DNA of 15,843 nt from NCBI GenBank assembly GCA_009778255.1, contig WRKD01000194.1, forward strand, positions 1-15,843. The letters are read 5' to 3'. The notes under the pieces were generated by a model that saw only the letters and a program-made list of their open reading frames with translations, did no database searches and had not been told where the DNA came from. The stretch comes from Bacillota bacterium. Lineage in GTDB: Bacteria; Bacillota; Dehalobacteriia; UBA4068. Positions 6,379 through 14,085 of the stretch are shown here, in pieces (within the stretch, counting starts at the first letter, position 1; the number at the start of each line of letters is the position of its first letter). Both the position numbers and the translations under genes were made by a program.

Positions 6379-7806
6379 ATGCGTAGAATACTGATTTGTT
6401 TTTTTATTATTACGATGATAATTATTGGCGGTAATACCCTTGCTTTTGCACATGCCGATACAATCAATTTGCAAATCAATGGCCAGCCGGTTTATCCGGA
6501 TGCGCCGGCTTATATCCAAGACGAACGCACTATGGTTCCTTTGCGTTTTATTAGCGAAGCTTGCGCATATACTGTAGATTGGAATGAAGATGCGCGCGCG
6601 GCTACGGTATTTGGCGTTCACAATATTCTGCGTTTGGATATCGGCAGCTCGATAGCAATAGTTAATGGAGAGCCGGTCAAGTTAGATGTGTGCGCGGTTA
6701 TAAAAGAAAATCGTACCATGGTACCTTTACGCTTTATCATTGAGAACATGGAAGCGCAAGTAGAATGGGAACAAACTACACGTACTGTGAATATTTTTAT
6801 CGATAGCCAGCCTCTGCAGCCGCAGCCGCCTATTGCTCTCTCAGCAGCAGACGGACGTATTACAGGATATTACTTCGACAGCGCTTCTGCCGATATGTTA
6901 TTTTCTTATGGTAATTCTTTTGCTACGGTGATCAATTTTGCCTATAAAGTTTATGCAGACGGCAGCGTTGAAGCGAAAAATTATAATTCCGGCTGGAACG
7001 AATATGCCCTGCCGTTTTTAACAGAAAATGGTATAGAAAAACTGCTTTTAGTAACAGATTTTGGCGACCCGCCAAGCAAAAAGCAAGAAGGGTCTGCCGC
7101 TATGTTAACTAATATTGCAAATCGAGCCATAGCGGTAGAAAATATTGCGCATTTGGTACGGCAAACGGGAGCAGACGGTATAGATATCGATTTTGAAAAG
7201 ATGGATACTGCCTGCCGGGATAGTTTTAGCGCTTTTATACGCGAACTTAAAGCAGCTCTTGTAGATAAAACGGTTTCGGTTTCTTTAAAACCATGCAAAA
7301 GCGAGCGCGAAACCTGGCTTTATATGTTCGATTACCGGGCGCTTGGCCAAGCCGCCGACCGATTACATATAATGTTTTATGATGAGCATTATGGTGGCGG
7401 CGACCCGGGGCCGGTGGCTTCGCCCGCTTGGATACGCGCCGGTTTAGATTATATGCTGACCCTGATACCCAAAGAAAAGCTTCATGTAATGCTGGGCGTT
7501 TATGGGCGGGCTTGGGGCGGAACTTATAATGGCGGTTCCGTACATATTGCGCGCGCGCGGGAAATTATCGAGGAATTTAACGCCGAATTGAAATGGGATG
7601 AAAAATCATCAACACCGTATCTACTATATGAAGATAAAGACGGTAACCCCATGCAGTTATGGTTTGAAGACGCCGCGAGTTTGGGGCAAAAAGCAGCTTT
7701 AGTACGTCAATATGGCGTAGCAGGTATTGGCGTTTGGCGTATGGGTATAGTGCCGGATGATCTCTGGCAAAGCATTATAGAAAATTATAAACATGAACAA
7801 ATATGA
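6379..7806 (+). CDS. Secreted GH18 glycosidase with two copper-amine-oxidase-N-like modules (SleL/YaaH-like catalytic domain)
   Basis: The 475-residue protein has a signal peptide (about 1-26: MRRI, then a hydrophobic core ending AFA-HA). Two copper-amine-oxidase-N-like modules follow (about 28-82 and 90-141), each with TMVPLRFI (51-58, 113-120) and a closing V-W/E-W strand; in Bacillota these act as surface modules, not as oxidases. The GH18 domain starts at ITGYY (161-165), has the catalytic DGIDIDFE (266-273, E273 the acid/base) and continues with IMFYDEHYGGGDPGPVASP (331-349). That last motif resembles SleL/YaaH N-acetylglucosaminidases, which act on spore-cortex fragments, but the LysM repeats of SleL are absent. 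Peptidoglycan is the likely substrate; chitin-like glycans are possible. AGGAGG at 6368-6373 precedes the ATG. No clear promoter of its own lies in the 98 nt upstream, which are mostly repeat. Confidence 0.88.
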   Translation: MRRILICFFIITMIIIGGNTLAFAHADTINLQINGQPVYPDAPAYIQDERTMVPLRFISEACAYTVDWNEDARAATVFGVHNILRLDIGSSIAIVNGEPVKLDVCAVIKENRTMVPLRFIIENMEAQVEWEQTTRTVNIFIDSQPLQPQPPIALSAADGRITGYYFDSASADMLFSYGNSFATVINFAYKVYADGSVEAKNYNSGWNEYALPFLTENGIEKLLLVTDFGDPPSKKQEGSAAMLTNIANRAIAVENIAHLVRQTGADGIDIDFEKMDTACRDSFSAFIRELKAALVDKTVSVSLKPCKSERETWLYMFDYRALGQAADRLHIMFYDEHYGGGDPGPVASPAWIRAGLDYMLTLIPKEKLHVMLGVYGRAWGGTYNGGSVHIARAREIIEEFNAELKWDEKSSTPYLLYEDKDGNPMQLWFEDAASLGQKAALVRQYGVAGIGVWRMGIVPDDLWQSIIENYKHEQI

Positions 7807-7833
7807 ATTAAGGGCGCTTCTAAATAATGTTTT

Positions 7834-7862
7834 TTGCCAAATGATTTATGGCATGTTATAAT
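7834..7862 (+). promoter_or_regulatory. SigA promoter of the polyamine operon, with overlapping dyad
   Basis: TTGCCA (7834-7839), a 17-nt spacer and TATAAT (7857-7862), with TG at 7854-7855 making an extended -10 element. The dyad TGCCA (7835-7839) / TGGCA (7849-7853) overlaps the -35 box and spacer and could be an operator. The predicted start is near 7869, about 54 nt before speA. Confidence 0.85.
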
Positions 7863-7922
7863 AGTTTCCTTAATATAATATTATCGATAAACTGATTGCT
7901 TTTCTAGGGAAGGGGTTGGAAA

Positions 7923-9377
7923 TTGGATTATTCAGCACAAGAGCGCGCTCCCATAAAAGAGGCGCTTGAAAACCTCAAAAATATGCGGGTGGTTCCTTTC
8001 GATGTACCGGGGCATAAGCGCGGCAAAGGAAATGGAGAATTAACGCAGTTTTTGGGTGCGCGTTGTATGGAAACGGATGTAAATTCCATGAAACCTTTAG
8101 ATAATTTATCTCACCCCGTTTCCGTGATCCGCGAAGCAGAAGAGTTGGCCGCCCACGCTTTTGGGGCCGGGCATGCGTTTTTTCTGGTCAACGGCACTAC
8201 TTCCGCTGTGCAAAATATGATACTTTTTGCCTGTCATCCTGGGGATAAAATAATTCTTTCCCGTAATGTGCATAAGAGCGTGATCAATGCTTTGGTGCTA
8301 TCCGGGGCTATCCCTGTTTATTTTCAGCAGCCGGTACATGAAAAGCTGCATATATCGCTGTCTTTGCCGCTTCAAGAATTGGAAAAGACCATACTTGATC
8401 ATCCCGAAGCCAAAGCTGTTTTTGTTACCTCCCCCAGTTATTATGGTATCTGCTCTAATTTGCAGCGTATCGGCGAATTGACGCATCGTCATGGCATGCT
8501 GCTTTTAGTAGACGAAGCGCATGGCGCTCACCTGTATTTCGGTCAAGGATTACCTTGTCCCGCTATGGCCGCCGGCGCAGATTTGGCTGCCGTTAGCATG
8601 CATAAAAGCGGCGGCTCGCTTACGCAAAGCTCATTTTTGCTTTCGTCGGCGAGGGTAGATGCGGAAGCTTTACGCCAAACCATTAATTTGACCCAAAGTA
8701 CCAGCGCATCTTATCTGTTGCTGGCCAGCTTAGATATTTCCCGTAAAAACCTCGCTTTGCATGGCCAAGAAATATTCGCCCATGTATTACATTTGGCGGA
8801 TTATGCGCGGGAGGAAATAAATAAACTGGACGGCTATTATGCCTATGGCAAAGAATTGATTGATGAAAAAACTATTTTTGATTTCGACGCCACCAAATTA
8901 GCCGTAGCCACCATGGATACCGGGCTTTCCGGTATGGAGGTATATGATTTATTGCGGGATGAATACGATATTCAAGTAGAATTTGGCGATGTTTCTAATA
9001 TTTTGGCTTATATTTCCGTGGGGGATCGCCAAAGGGAGCTGGAGCGTTTGGTAGGGGCCTTGGCGGAAATAGAACGCCGGTTTCGCCGCCCGCAAAATAC
9101 TTTATACGTTAAGCCATTGCCAGTAACGCCGCTGCGTAAAAGCCCCAAGGAAGCTTATTATGGTAAGAAAATATCGTTGCCTTTATCTTTAGCCATAGGA
9201 CGCGTTTGCGGAGAGCTGATCATGTGTTATCCTCCCGGCATACCTATATTGGCCCCGGGAGAAGAGATAACAGCCGCTGCGGTAGAATATATTGAAAATG
9301 CCCTCGATATCGGCTGTAATGTGATCGGCACTCATGATGTGGATATAGAGAATTTACAGGTATTGGAAAACAGTTGA
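7923..9377 (+). CDS. speA: Arginine decarboxylase, fold-type I (Orn/Lys/Arg decarboxylase family)
   Basis: The 484-residue PLP enzyme would turn arginine into agmatine in the cytosol, the first step of this polyamine operon. Visible features are VPGHKRG (28-34), NGTTS for phosphate binding (90-94), HKS (117-119), VDEAHGAH (196-203) and the PLP lysine in SMHKSGGSLTQSS (K228). The C-terminal part carries the smaller domain of the short B. subtilis SpeA/YaaO type. Substrate choice within the family (Arg, Lys, Orn) is not fixed by motifs; the downstream speB gene argues for arginine. The start is TTG at 7923, 8 nt after GGGAAGGGG; no ATG is better placed. speE begins 29 nt downstream, so one transcript is likely. 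Confidence 0.9.
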   Translation: MDYSAQERAPIKEALENLKNMRVVPFDVPGHKRGKGNGELTQFLGARCMETDVNSMKPLDNLSHPVSVIREAEELAAHAFGAGHAFFLVNGTTSAVQNMILFACHPGDKIILSRNVHKSVINALVLSGAIPVYFQQPVHEKLHISLSLPLQELEKTILDHPEAKAVFVTSPSYYGICSNLQRIGELTHRHGMLLLVDEAHGAHLYFGQGLPCPAMAAGADLAAVSMHKSGGSLTQSSFLLSSARVDAEALRQTINLTQSTSASYLLLASLDISRKNLALHGQEIFAHVLHLADYAREEINKLDGYYAYGKELIDEKTIFDFDATKLAVATMDTGLSGMEVYDLLRDEYDIQVEFGDVSNILAYISVGDRQRELERLVGALAEIERRFRRPQNTLYVKPLPVTPLRKSPKEAYYGKKISLPLSLAIGRVCGELIMCYPPGIPILAPGEEITAAAVEYIENALDIGCNVIGTHDVDIENLQVLENS

Positions 9378-9406
9378 ACAAATTAAAAAAATAAGGAGAG
9401 CGTTTT

Positions 9407-10264
9407 ATGGATTTATGGTTTTCCGAATATCACAGCGAGAATGTGCGTTTTTCTATACGCGTAGATAAACAGCTATATAGCGCACAAAGCGAGTTTCAGC
9501 GTATCGACGTATTTTCTTCCCCGGAATTCGGCCGCTTTCTCATCTTAGACGGCTATATGATGTTCACGGAAAAAGATGAGTTCATCTATCATGAGATGAT
9601 TACCCATGTGCCCATGGCAGTGCATCCCCGGGTAGAAAAGGTATTGCTGATCGGCGCGGGAGATGGCGGAGCCGCGCGGGAATTGACACGCTACGATACC
9701 ATACAGCATATCGATCTGGTAGAAATAGACCCGCAAGTGGTGGCGGTATGCCGGGAGTTTTTTCCGGAAATAACAAAAAGCTTAGACGATCCGCGCTTGC
9801 ATATACATCATGAAGATGGCTTGCGATATATACGCCGGGTCAAAGATGAATACGACTTGATCATCGTAGATTCTACCGACCCCTTTGGCCCCGGCGAAGG
9901 CCTTTTTACTAAAGAATTCTATGGCAACTGTTTTAAGGCTTTAAAAGAAGACGGCATTATGGTCAATCAGCATGAGAGCGCCTTCTATGAGGGAGACGCC
10001 ACGGCGGTTCGGCGCGCCCATAAACGTATTATACAATCTTTTTCTCTTTGCCTGGCTTATCAGGCCCATATACCAACGTATCCTTCTGGTCATTGGTTAT
10101 TTGGTTTTTCTACAAAAAAATACCATCCCTTACGGGATTTCGATGGCGTTAAATGGAAGTCTTTAGGTATAAAAACACGATATTATAATACACAGCTGCA
10201 TCTGGGAGCTTTTGCCCTGCCAAATTATGTGGAGGAAATCTTGAAAGATGTTGAAAGAAAATAG
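9407..10264 (+). CDS. speE: Spermidine synthase (polyamine aminopropyltransferase)
   Basis: The 285-residue protein matches the SpeE family: an N-terminal beta domain with FGRFLILDG and DEFIYHEM (58-64), the Rossmann motif LLIGAGDGGAARELTRY (80-96, usually GGGDGG), VEIDP (105-109), HEDG (135-138) and the active-site loop VDSTDPFGPGEGLF (154-167, with D155 the likely catalytic aspartate). It moves an aminopropyl group from decarboxylated AdoMet to putrescine. The AdoMet decarboxylase gene speD, needed for the donor, is not in this window. The ribosome site AAGGAGAG ends 6 nt before the ATG. The end overlaps speB by 17 nt. Use of agmatine as acceptor is a possible alternative that the sequence alone cannot settle. 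Confidence 0.92.
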   Translation: MDLWFSEYHSENVRFSIRVDKQLYSAQSEFQRIDVFSSPEFGRFLILDGYMMFTEKDEFIYHEMITHVPMAVHPRVEKVLLIGAGDGGAARELTRYDTIQHIDLVEIDPQVVAVCREFFPEITKSLDDPRLHIHHEDGLRYIRRVKDEYDLIIVDSTDPFGPGEGLFTKEFYGNCFKALKEDGIMVNQHESAFYEGDATAVRRAHKRIIQSFSLCLAYQAHIPTYPSGHWLFGFSTKKYHPLRDFDGVKWKSLGIKTRYYNTQLHLGAFALPNYVEEILKDVERK

Positions 10265-11102
10265 CGAAACTTTCTTTAATTGTACATGCCCATATGAAAA
10301 AGCCAAAGTAGTGATTTTCGGCGCTCCTTATGATGGCACGATGAGCTTTCGTCCGGGCGCGCGTTTCGCCCCCAAAGCCATGCGAGCCGATTCTTATGCC
10401 CTGGAAACCTATAGCCCGTATCAAGATAAAGATTTAATACATTTTCCGGTTTTCGACAGCGGAGATGTAGAATTGCCTTTTGGCAACCCCGCAGCGGTTT
10501 TATCAATAATTGCCCGGCGCACAGCGGCAATTATTGCGGAAAATAAATTGCCGCTATTAATAGGCGGCGAGCATTTGGTTACTTTGGGGGCTTTGCAAGC
10601 CGCATATGCGCATTACCCTGAGCTATGTCTTGTGCATATAGACGCTCACGCCGATTTACGGGATAGTTATTTGGGAGAAAAACTTTCTCATGCAACTGTT
10701 GTACGCCGGGCTTGGGATATACTGGGCGACGGCAGGATCTGGCAATTGGGCATACGCTCCGGCGACAGAGAAGAATTCATATGGGCCATGCGACATACCA
10801 ATTTGCAAAAATTTGATTTTAGCGGTTTAGATACGGTTTTTCGGCAATTGCAGGGCAAACCTCTTTATCTTACCCTGGATTTGGATGTGCTGGATCCCGG
10901 CTATTTACCGGGAACCGGTACGCCGGAAGCCGGTGGGGTTAGTTTTACCGATTTGCTTGAAGTATTGATAAAAATCGGCGCCTTAAACATTGTAGCCTGC
11001 GATATAGTGGAACTTTGCCCGCCTTGCGATATGAGCGGTGCTTCTACGTCTTTGGCCCTTAAAGTTTTAAGAGAGCTTATTTTAGCTTTTGCTATTAAGT
11101 GA
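10248..11102 (+). CDS. speB: Agmatinase / ureohydrolase family enzyme
   Basis: The 284-residue protein is a binuclear manganese ureohydrolase. Metal ligands are visible in GGEH (H109), DAHADLRD (132-139; D132, H134, D136) and TLDLDVLDPGYLPGTGTPEAGG (209-230; D211, D213); SHA (147-149) also fits. In this operon it would remove urea from agmatine to give putrescine. Known relatives act instead on aminopropylagmatine in pathways where agmatine is extended first, and the neighbouring dehydrogenase makes that a real alternative here. The start overlaps the end of speE; GGAGG lies 12 nt before the ATG, a long spacing that suggests translational coupling. The next gene starts 15 nt after the stop. 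Confidence 0.9.
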   Translation: MLKENSETFFNCTCPYEKAKVVIFGAPYDGTMSFRPGARFAPKAMRADSYALETYSPYQDKDLIHFPVFDSGDVELPFGNPAAVLSIIARRTAAIIAENKLPLLIGGEHLVTLGALQAAYAHYPELCLVHIDAHADLRDSYLGEKLSHATVVRRAWDILGDGRIWQLGIRSGDREEFIWAMRHTNLQKFDFSGLDTVFRQLQGKPLYLTLDLDVLDPGYLPGTGTPEAGGVSFTDLLEVLIKIGALNIVACDIVELCPPCDMSGASTSLALKVLRELILAFAIK

Positions 11103-11117
11103 TAGGGAGGTTATGGC

Positions 11118-12323
11118 ATGGGAAAGATCATGATTATCGGCGCCGGCGGCGTGGCTAATGTGGCAGCCCATAAATGCGCGCAAAATAGCGAGGTTTTTGA
11201 GGAAATGGTTATAGCCAGCCGTACTTTAAGCAAATGTGAGGCAATTAAAAGCGCTGTAATGGCTAAAGGGACAAAAACCCGCGTGAAAACTGCGCCAGTG
11301 GATGCAGATAAAACGGCTGAACTTACAGCTTTGTTAGAAAAGGAAAAACCGGCTGTAGTATTAAACTTGGCTTTGCCGTATCAGGATCTTTCCATTATGG
11401 AAGCCTGCCTTGCCGCCCGCACACATTATGTGGATACCGCCAATTATGAACCGCCGCAGCTGGCTAAGTTTGAATATAAATGGCAGTGGGCTTACCGAGA
11501 ACGCTTTTTCGACGCCGGTATCACCGCTTTATTAGGCAGCGGCTTCGACCCGGGCGTTACCGGAGTTTTTTGCGCCTATGCGCAAAAACATCATTTTGAT
11601 GAAATCAATTATATAGATATTCTAGACGCCAATGCCGGCGATCATGGCTATCCTTTTGCCACAAATTTTAATCCGGAGATCAATATACGCGAGGTGAGCG
11701 CCAAAGGCAGTTACTGGCAGGAAGGCCGGTGGATAGAAACTGAACCGATGGAGATCAAAAGAGTTTACGATTTTCCCGAAATCGGGCTTAAGGATATGTA
11801 TTTACTGCATCATGAAGAATTGGAATCTTTGGCTGTAAACATTTTCGGCATACGGCGCATACGCTTTTTTATGACTTTTGGCCAAAGCTATTTGACACAT
11901 TTAAAATGTTTGGAAAATGTGGGCATGACCTCTATAACGCCCATTGAATACGAAGGTAAGCTCATAGTACCGCTGCAGTTTTTAAAAGCCGTATTGCCCG
12001 ACCCTTCCTCTTTGGGGCCGCGCACCCGCGGCAAAACCAATATCGGTTGTATTTTTCAGGGCATAAAAGACGGCCGGCCAAAAACATATTATCTGTATAA
12101 TGTTTGCGATCATCAAGAATGTTATCGTGAAGTAGGTTCGCAGGCTATCTCTTATACCACCGGTGTACCGGCTATGATAGGCGCTATGTTAGTAATGACC
12201 GGAAAATGGCGGCGCCCCGGCGTTTTCAATATGGAGGAATTTGATCCCGACCCTTTCATGGAGGAGCTAAACCGCCGCGGCTTGCCCTGGAAAGAAGATT
12301 TCTCACCGCTTTTGGTTGACTAA
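11118..12323 (+). CDS. Carboxy(nor)spermidine dehydrogenase-like saccharopine dehydrogenase family protein
   Basis: The 401-residue protein begins with a Rossmann nucleotide-binding turn (KIMIIGAGGVANVAAHKC, 3-20) and has the length and overall pattern of the LYS1-type carboxynorspermidine/carboxyspermidine dehydrogenases, including GSGFDPGVTGVFCAYA near 140-155. Those enzymes condense aspartate semialdehyde with a diamine and reduce the product with NADPH. Putrescine would give carboxyspermidine; a related enzyme class uses agmatine. It is the last gene of the speA-speE-speB operon, behind AGGGAGG and an ATG 7 nt on. The partner decarboxylase NspC, often adjacent, is missing; a repeat-rich junction follows at once. 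The TAA stop lies within a partial copy of the dispersed repeat (12320-12335). Saccharopine dehydrogenase itself is less likely given the context. Confidence 0.83.
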   Translation: MGKIMIIGAGGVANVAAHKCAQNSEVFEEMVIASRTLSKCEAIKSAVMAKGTKTRVKTAPVDADKTAELTALLEKEKPAVVLNLALPYQDLSIMEACLAARTHYVDTANYEPPQLAKFEYKWQWAYRERFFDAGITALLGSGFDPGVTGVFCAYAQKHHFDEINYIDILDANAGDHGYPFATNFNPEINIREVSAKGSYWQEGRWIETEPMEIKRVYDFPEIGLKDMYLLHHEELESLAVNIFGIRRIRFFMTFGQSYLTHLKCLENVGMTSITPIEYEGKLIVPLQFLKAVLPDPSSLGPRTRGKTNIGCIFQGIKDGRPKTYYLYNVCDHQECYREVGSQAISYTTGVPAMIGAMLVMTGKWRRPGVFNMEEFDPDPFMEELNRRGLPWKEDFSPLLVD

Positions 12324-12335
12324 AGCCCGCCTTAG
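12320..12335 (-). repeat. Half copy of the dispersed repeat
   Basis: CTAAAGCCCGCCTTAG matches one hairpin arm and the outer edge of copy B (CTTTAGCCCGCCTTAG, 6354-6369), with a single difference. The other arm and the heptads are absent. It lies in the same orientation as copies B and C and provides the TAA stop of the dehydrogenase gene at 12321-12323. Confidence 0.6.
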
Positions 12336-12382
12336 CAACTTATTGACCAACGAGGCAAATAAAAACACGAATTTGTTTAAAC

Positions 12383-12403
12383 AGTTTTCGCTACGCGAAA
12401 ACT
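12383..12403. terminator. Perfect hairpin in the convergent junction
   Basis: AGTTTTCGC (12383-12391), loop TAC, GCGAAAACT (12395-12403) form a perfect 9-bp stem. It lies between the 3' ends of the dehydrogenase gene and the minus-strand regulator, where a two-way terminator is expected. The A/T-rich arm ends give a short TTTT in both directions, but no long T-run follows, so terminator function is a guess. Confidence 0.4.
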
Positions 12404-12405
12404 TC

Positions 12406-12446
12406 CACCACTCACGACTCAATACTTGCGGCTGAAAGCCGCGTTA
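12406..12446 (-). repeat. Dispersed hairpin + heptad repeat, copy C (diverged)
   Basis: Three degenerate heptads, 12406-12426 (CACCACT, CACGACT, CAATACT), are followed by TGCGGCT-GAA-AGCCGC (hairpin 12428-12442) and GTTAG. The stem differs from copy B but still pairs perfectly over 6 bp, so the change keeps the structure. On the minus strand its edge CTAA supplies the TAA stop of the sigma-54 regulator (12444-12446). Confidence 0.7.
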
Positions 12447-13820
12447 GCTGTCTATACCGTATTTTTTTAATTTATAATATAATGTAGCGCGGGAAATGCC
12501 CAGCAATTCTGCTGCTTTAGTACGGTTGCCTTGGGTTTGTTTAAGTGTGTTTTCTATAGCCCTAAGTTCCGTCTTTTCCGTCAGTTTTGTTAAGCCGCCT
12601 TTTAAAACCGCGGCTTGTTGTTCGCGTTTATACCGTAATAAAGGCGGCAAATGCTCCGCTAAAATTAAACCGCCTTCGGAAAGTACTACCATGCGTTCGG
12701 CTACATTGCGCAATTCGCGAATATTGCCGGGCCAGTTATAGCCAACTAAATAGTTTATAACTTCGGGGGCTATATGTTTAGGCGGCAAGCCTTCTCGGGC
12801 GCAGAACTCTTGCACGAATAAATAAGCCAGCTGGCTGATATCTTCGCGCCTTTCGCGTAGCGGCGGTATTTCGAGGCTTACTACATTAATGCGGTAATAA
12901 AGGTCTTCGCGGAAGCTGCCTTCTTGTATCATTTGTTCCAAATTTCGGTGAGTGGCGCAAATCAAACGCGTATTTACCTCTACCGGCTGACCGCCGCCCA
13001 CCCGGGTGAAACGTTGATTTTGCAAAACATGCAGCAGTTTTACCTGCATATCTGGGGAAAGTTCGCCGATTTCATCCAAAAAAATGGCGCCGTGATCCGC
13101 TTCGTCGAATTTGCCTTTACGCCCTTTTTTATCCGCTCCGGTAAAAGAACCCGCAAGATAACCGAAAAGCTCGCTTTCAAAGAGCGTAGCCGGTATAGCG
13201 CCGCAGTTTATCACCACAAAAGGCCCATTGCCGCGGCTGCCCGCTTTATGTATAGCTTCGGCAAACAGCTCTTTGCCCGTACCGCTTTCTCCTCGCAATA
13301 AAATACTGACATCGGTATTGGCTATGCGCTTGGCTAGTTCTATGGTCTCTTGTAAGGCAGCGCTTTGTCCATAAATACGGCTGAAAGCATCTGCGGGACG
13401 GTTTATTTTATTTATCTCACTTTTAAGGTTTTGTTCCCTGCTTACGCTGCGCGCCAGTTCATTGGTTAAACGCATAGCCTGGGTAATATCTCGTTCACTG
13501 GCAATAGCCCCTACCGGCTTGCCTCCGCTTATTACCGGGGCGGCATTGATCATTACATGGGCGCCCTGCATGGGTTGATGATACTTATCCCGTACCGACT
13601 CGGTCTCGGATAAAGCCTGCTGTAACTGGCTGGTCACGACCAAACTGGTAAAGAAATCTTTAATATCCAAGCCTAAGATATCTTCCCGTTTGATTTTATA
13701 GAGTTGCTGCGCTTTATCATTCCAGCCCAAAACTATATGATCTGCATCGATAACAGTGACCGCCTCTCCGGTCACTTTTAATAGTGTTTCAAAATAAGCT
13801 TGCCAATCTATTTTTTTCAA
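12444..13820 (-). CDS. Sigma-54-dependent activator with N-terminal PAS domain
   Basis: The 458-residue protein has a PAS-like sensor (about 10-120), a central AAA+ domain and a C-terminal Fis-type HTH (about 417-456, GNRTKAAELLGISRATLYYKLKKYG). AAA+ motifs: Walker A GESGTGKE (177-184), the sigma-54 contact loop GSFTGA (224-229; the usual form is GAFTGA), Walker B IFLDEIGEL (246-254), FREDLYYRINV (303-313) and WPGNIRELRN (363-372). It would remodel RNA polymerase carrying sigma-54, so this genome should encode RpoN. No receiver domain is present, so a ligand or redox signal through PAS is likely. The start is TTG at 13820 (minus), 5 nt after AGGTGAT. It converges with the polyamine operon and diverges from the InlB-repeat gene. 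I found no -24/-12 promoter in the window, so its targets are unknown. Confidence 0.94.
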   Translation of the reverse strand: MKKIDWQAYFETLLKVTGEAVTVIDADHIVLGWNDKAQQLYKIKREDILGLDIKDFFTSLVVTSQLQQALSETESVRDKYHQPMQGAHVMINAAPVISGGKPVGAIASERDITQAMRLTNELARSVSREQNLKSEINKINRPADAFSRIYGQSAALQETIELAKRIANTDVSILLRGESGTGKELFAEAIHKAGSRGNGPFVVINCGAIPATLFESELFGYLAGSFTGADKKGRKGKFDEADHGAIFLDEIGELSPDMQVKLLHVLQNQRFTRVGGGQPVEVNTRLICATHRNLEQMIQEGSFREDLYYRINVVSLEIPPLRERREDISQLAYLFVQEFCAREGLPPKHIAPEVINYLVGYNWPGNIRELRNVAERMVVLSEGGLILAEHLPPLLRYKREQQAAVLKGGLTKLTEKTELRAIENTLKQTQGNRTKAAELLGISRATLYYKLKKYGIDS

Positions 13821-14051
13821 AAAATATCACCTGCCCCATAAGATAGATAATATTTTATCAAAGAAATGTTGAAGACGCAAGCATATGTCAAGTTTTTTAC
13901 AAAACCGTCAATTTTATAGACATATGAATGAAAGATTGAATTTTTACATTCATTCTACGCAAGCTTTCAAGTCTTATATCTGGAATTTTAAAGAAAAAAA
14001 CAGAAATCATGAAGAATTTTTCATTGTTTCACAATTTTTTTTAAATATATC
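13821..14051. other. Divergent intergenic region with inverted repeats
   Basis: AT-rich stretch between the sigma-54 activator and the InlB-repeat gene, with no reading frame I support. It holds the inverted repeat CATATGTC (13882-13889) / GACATATG (13919-13926), with arms 29 nt apart, and GAATGAA (13926-13932) / TTCATTC (13949-13955). These could be operator or activator sites. No convincing minus-strand -35/-10 pair for the activator gene was seen. Confidence 0.4.
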
Positions 14052-14079
14052 TTGACAACGAGTATTATTATAATATAAT
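14052..14079 (+). promoter_or_regulatory. Strong SigA promoter for the InlB-repeat gene
   Basis: TTGACA (14052-14057), a 16-nt spacer and TATAAT (14074-14079). The start would be near 14086, leaving a leader of about 260 nt before the ATG at 14347. A second TATAAT at 14069-14074 is too close to this -35. Confidence 0.82.
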
Positions 14080-14085
14080 AATTAT

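Noticed and set aside
12924..13301. 125-codon plus-strand frame
   Set aside because: It is the antisense shadow of the AAA+ domain of the sigma-54 activator.
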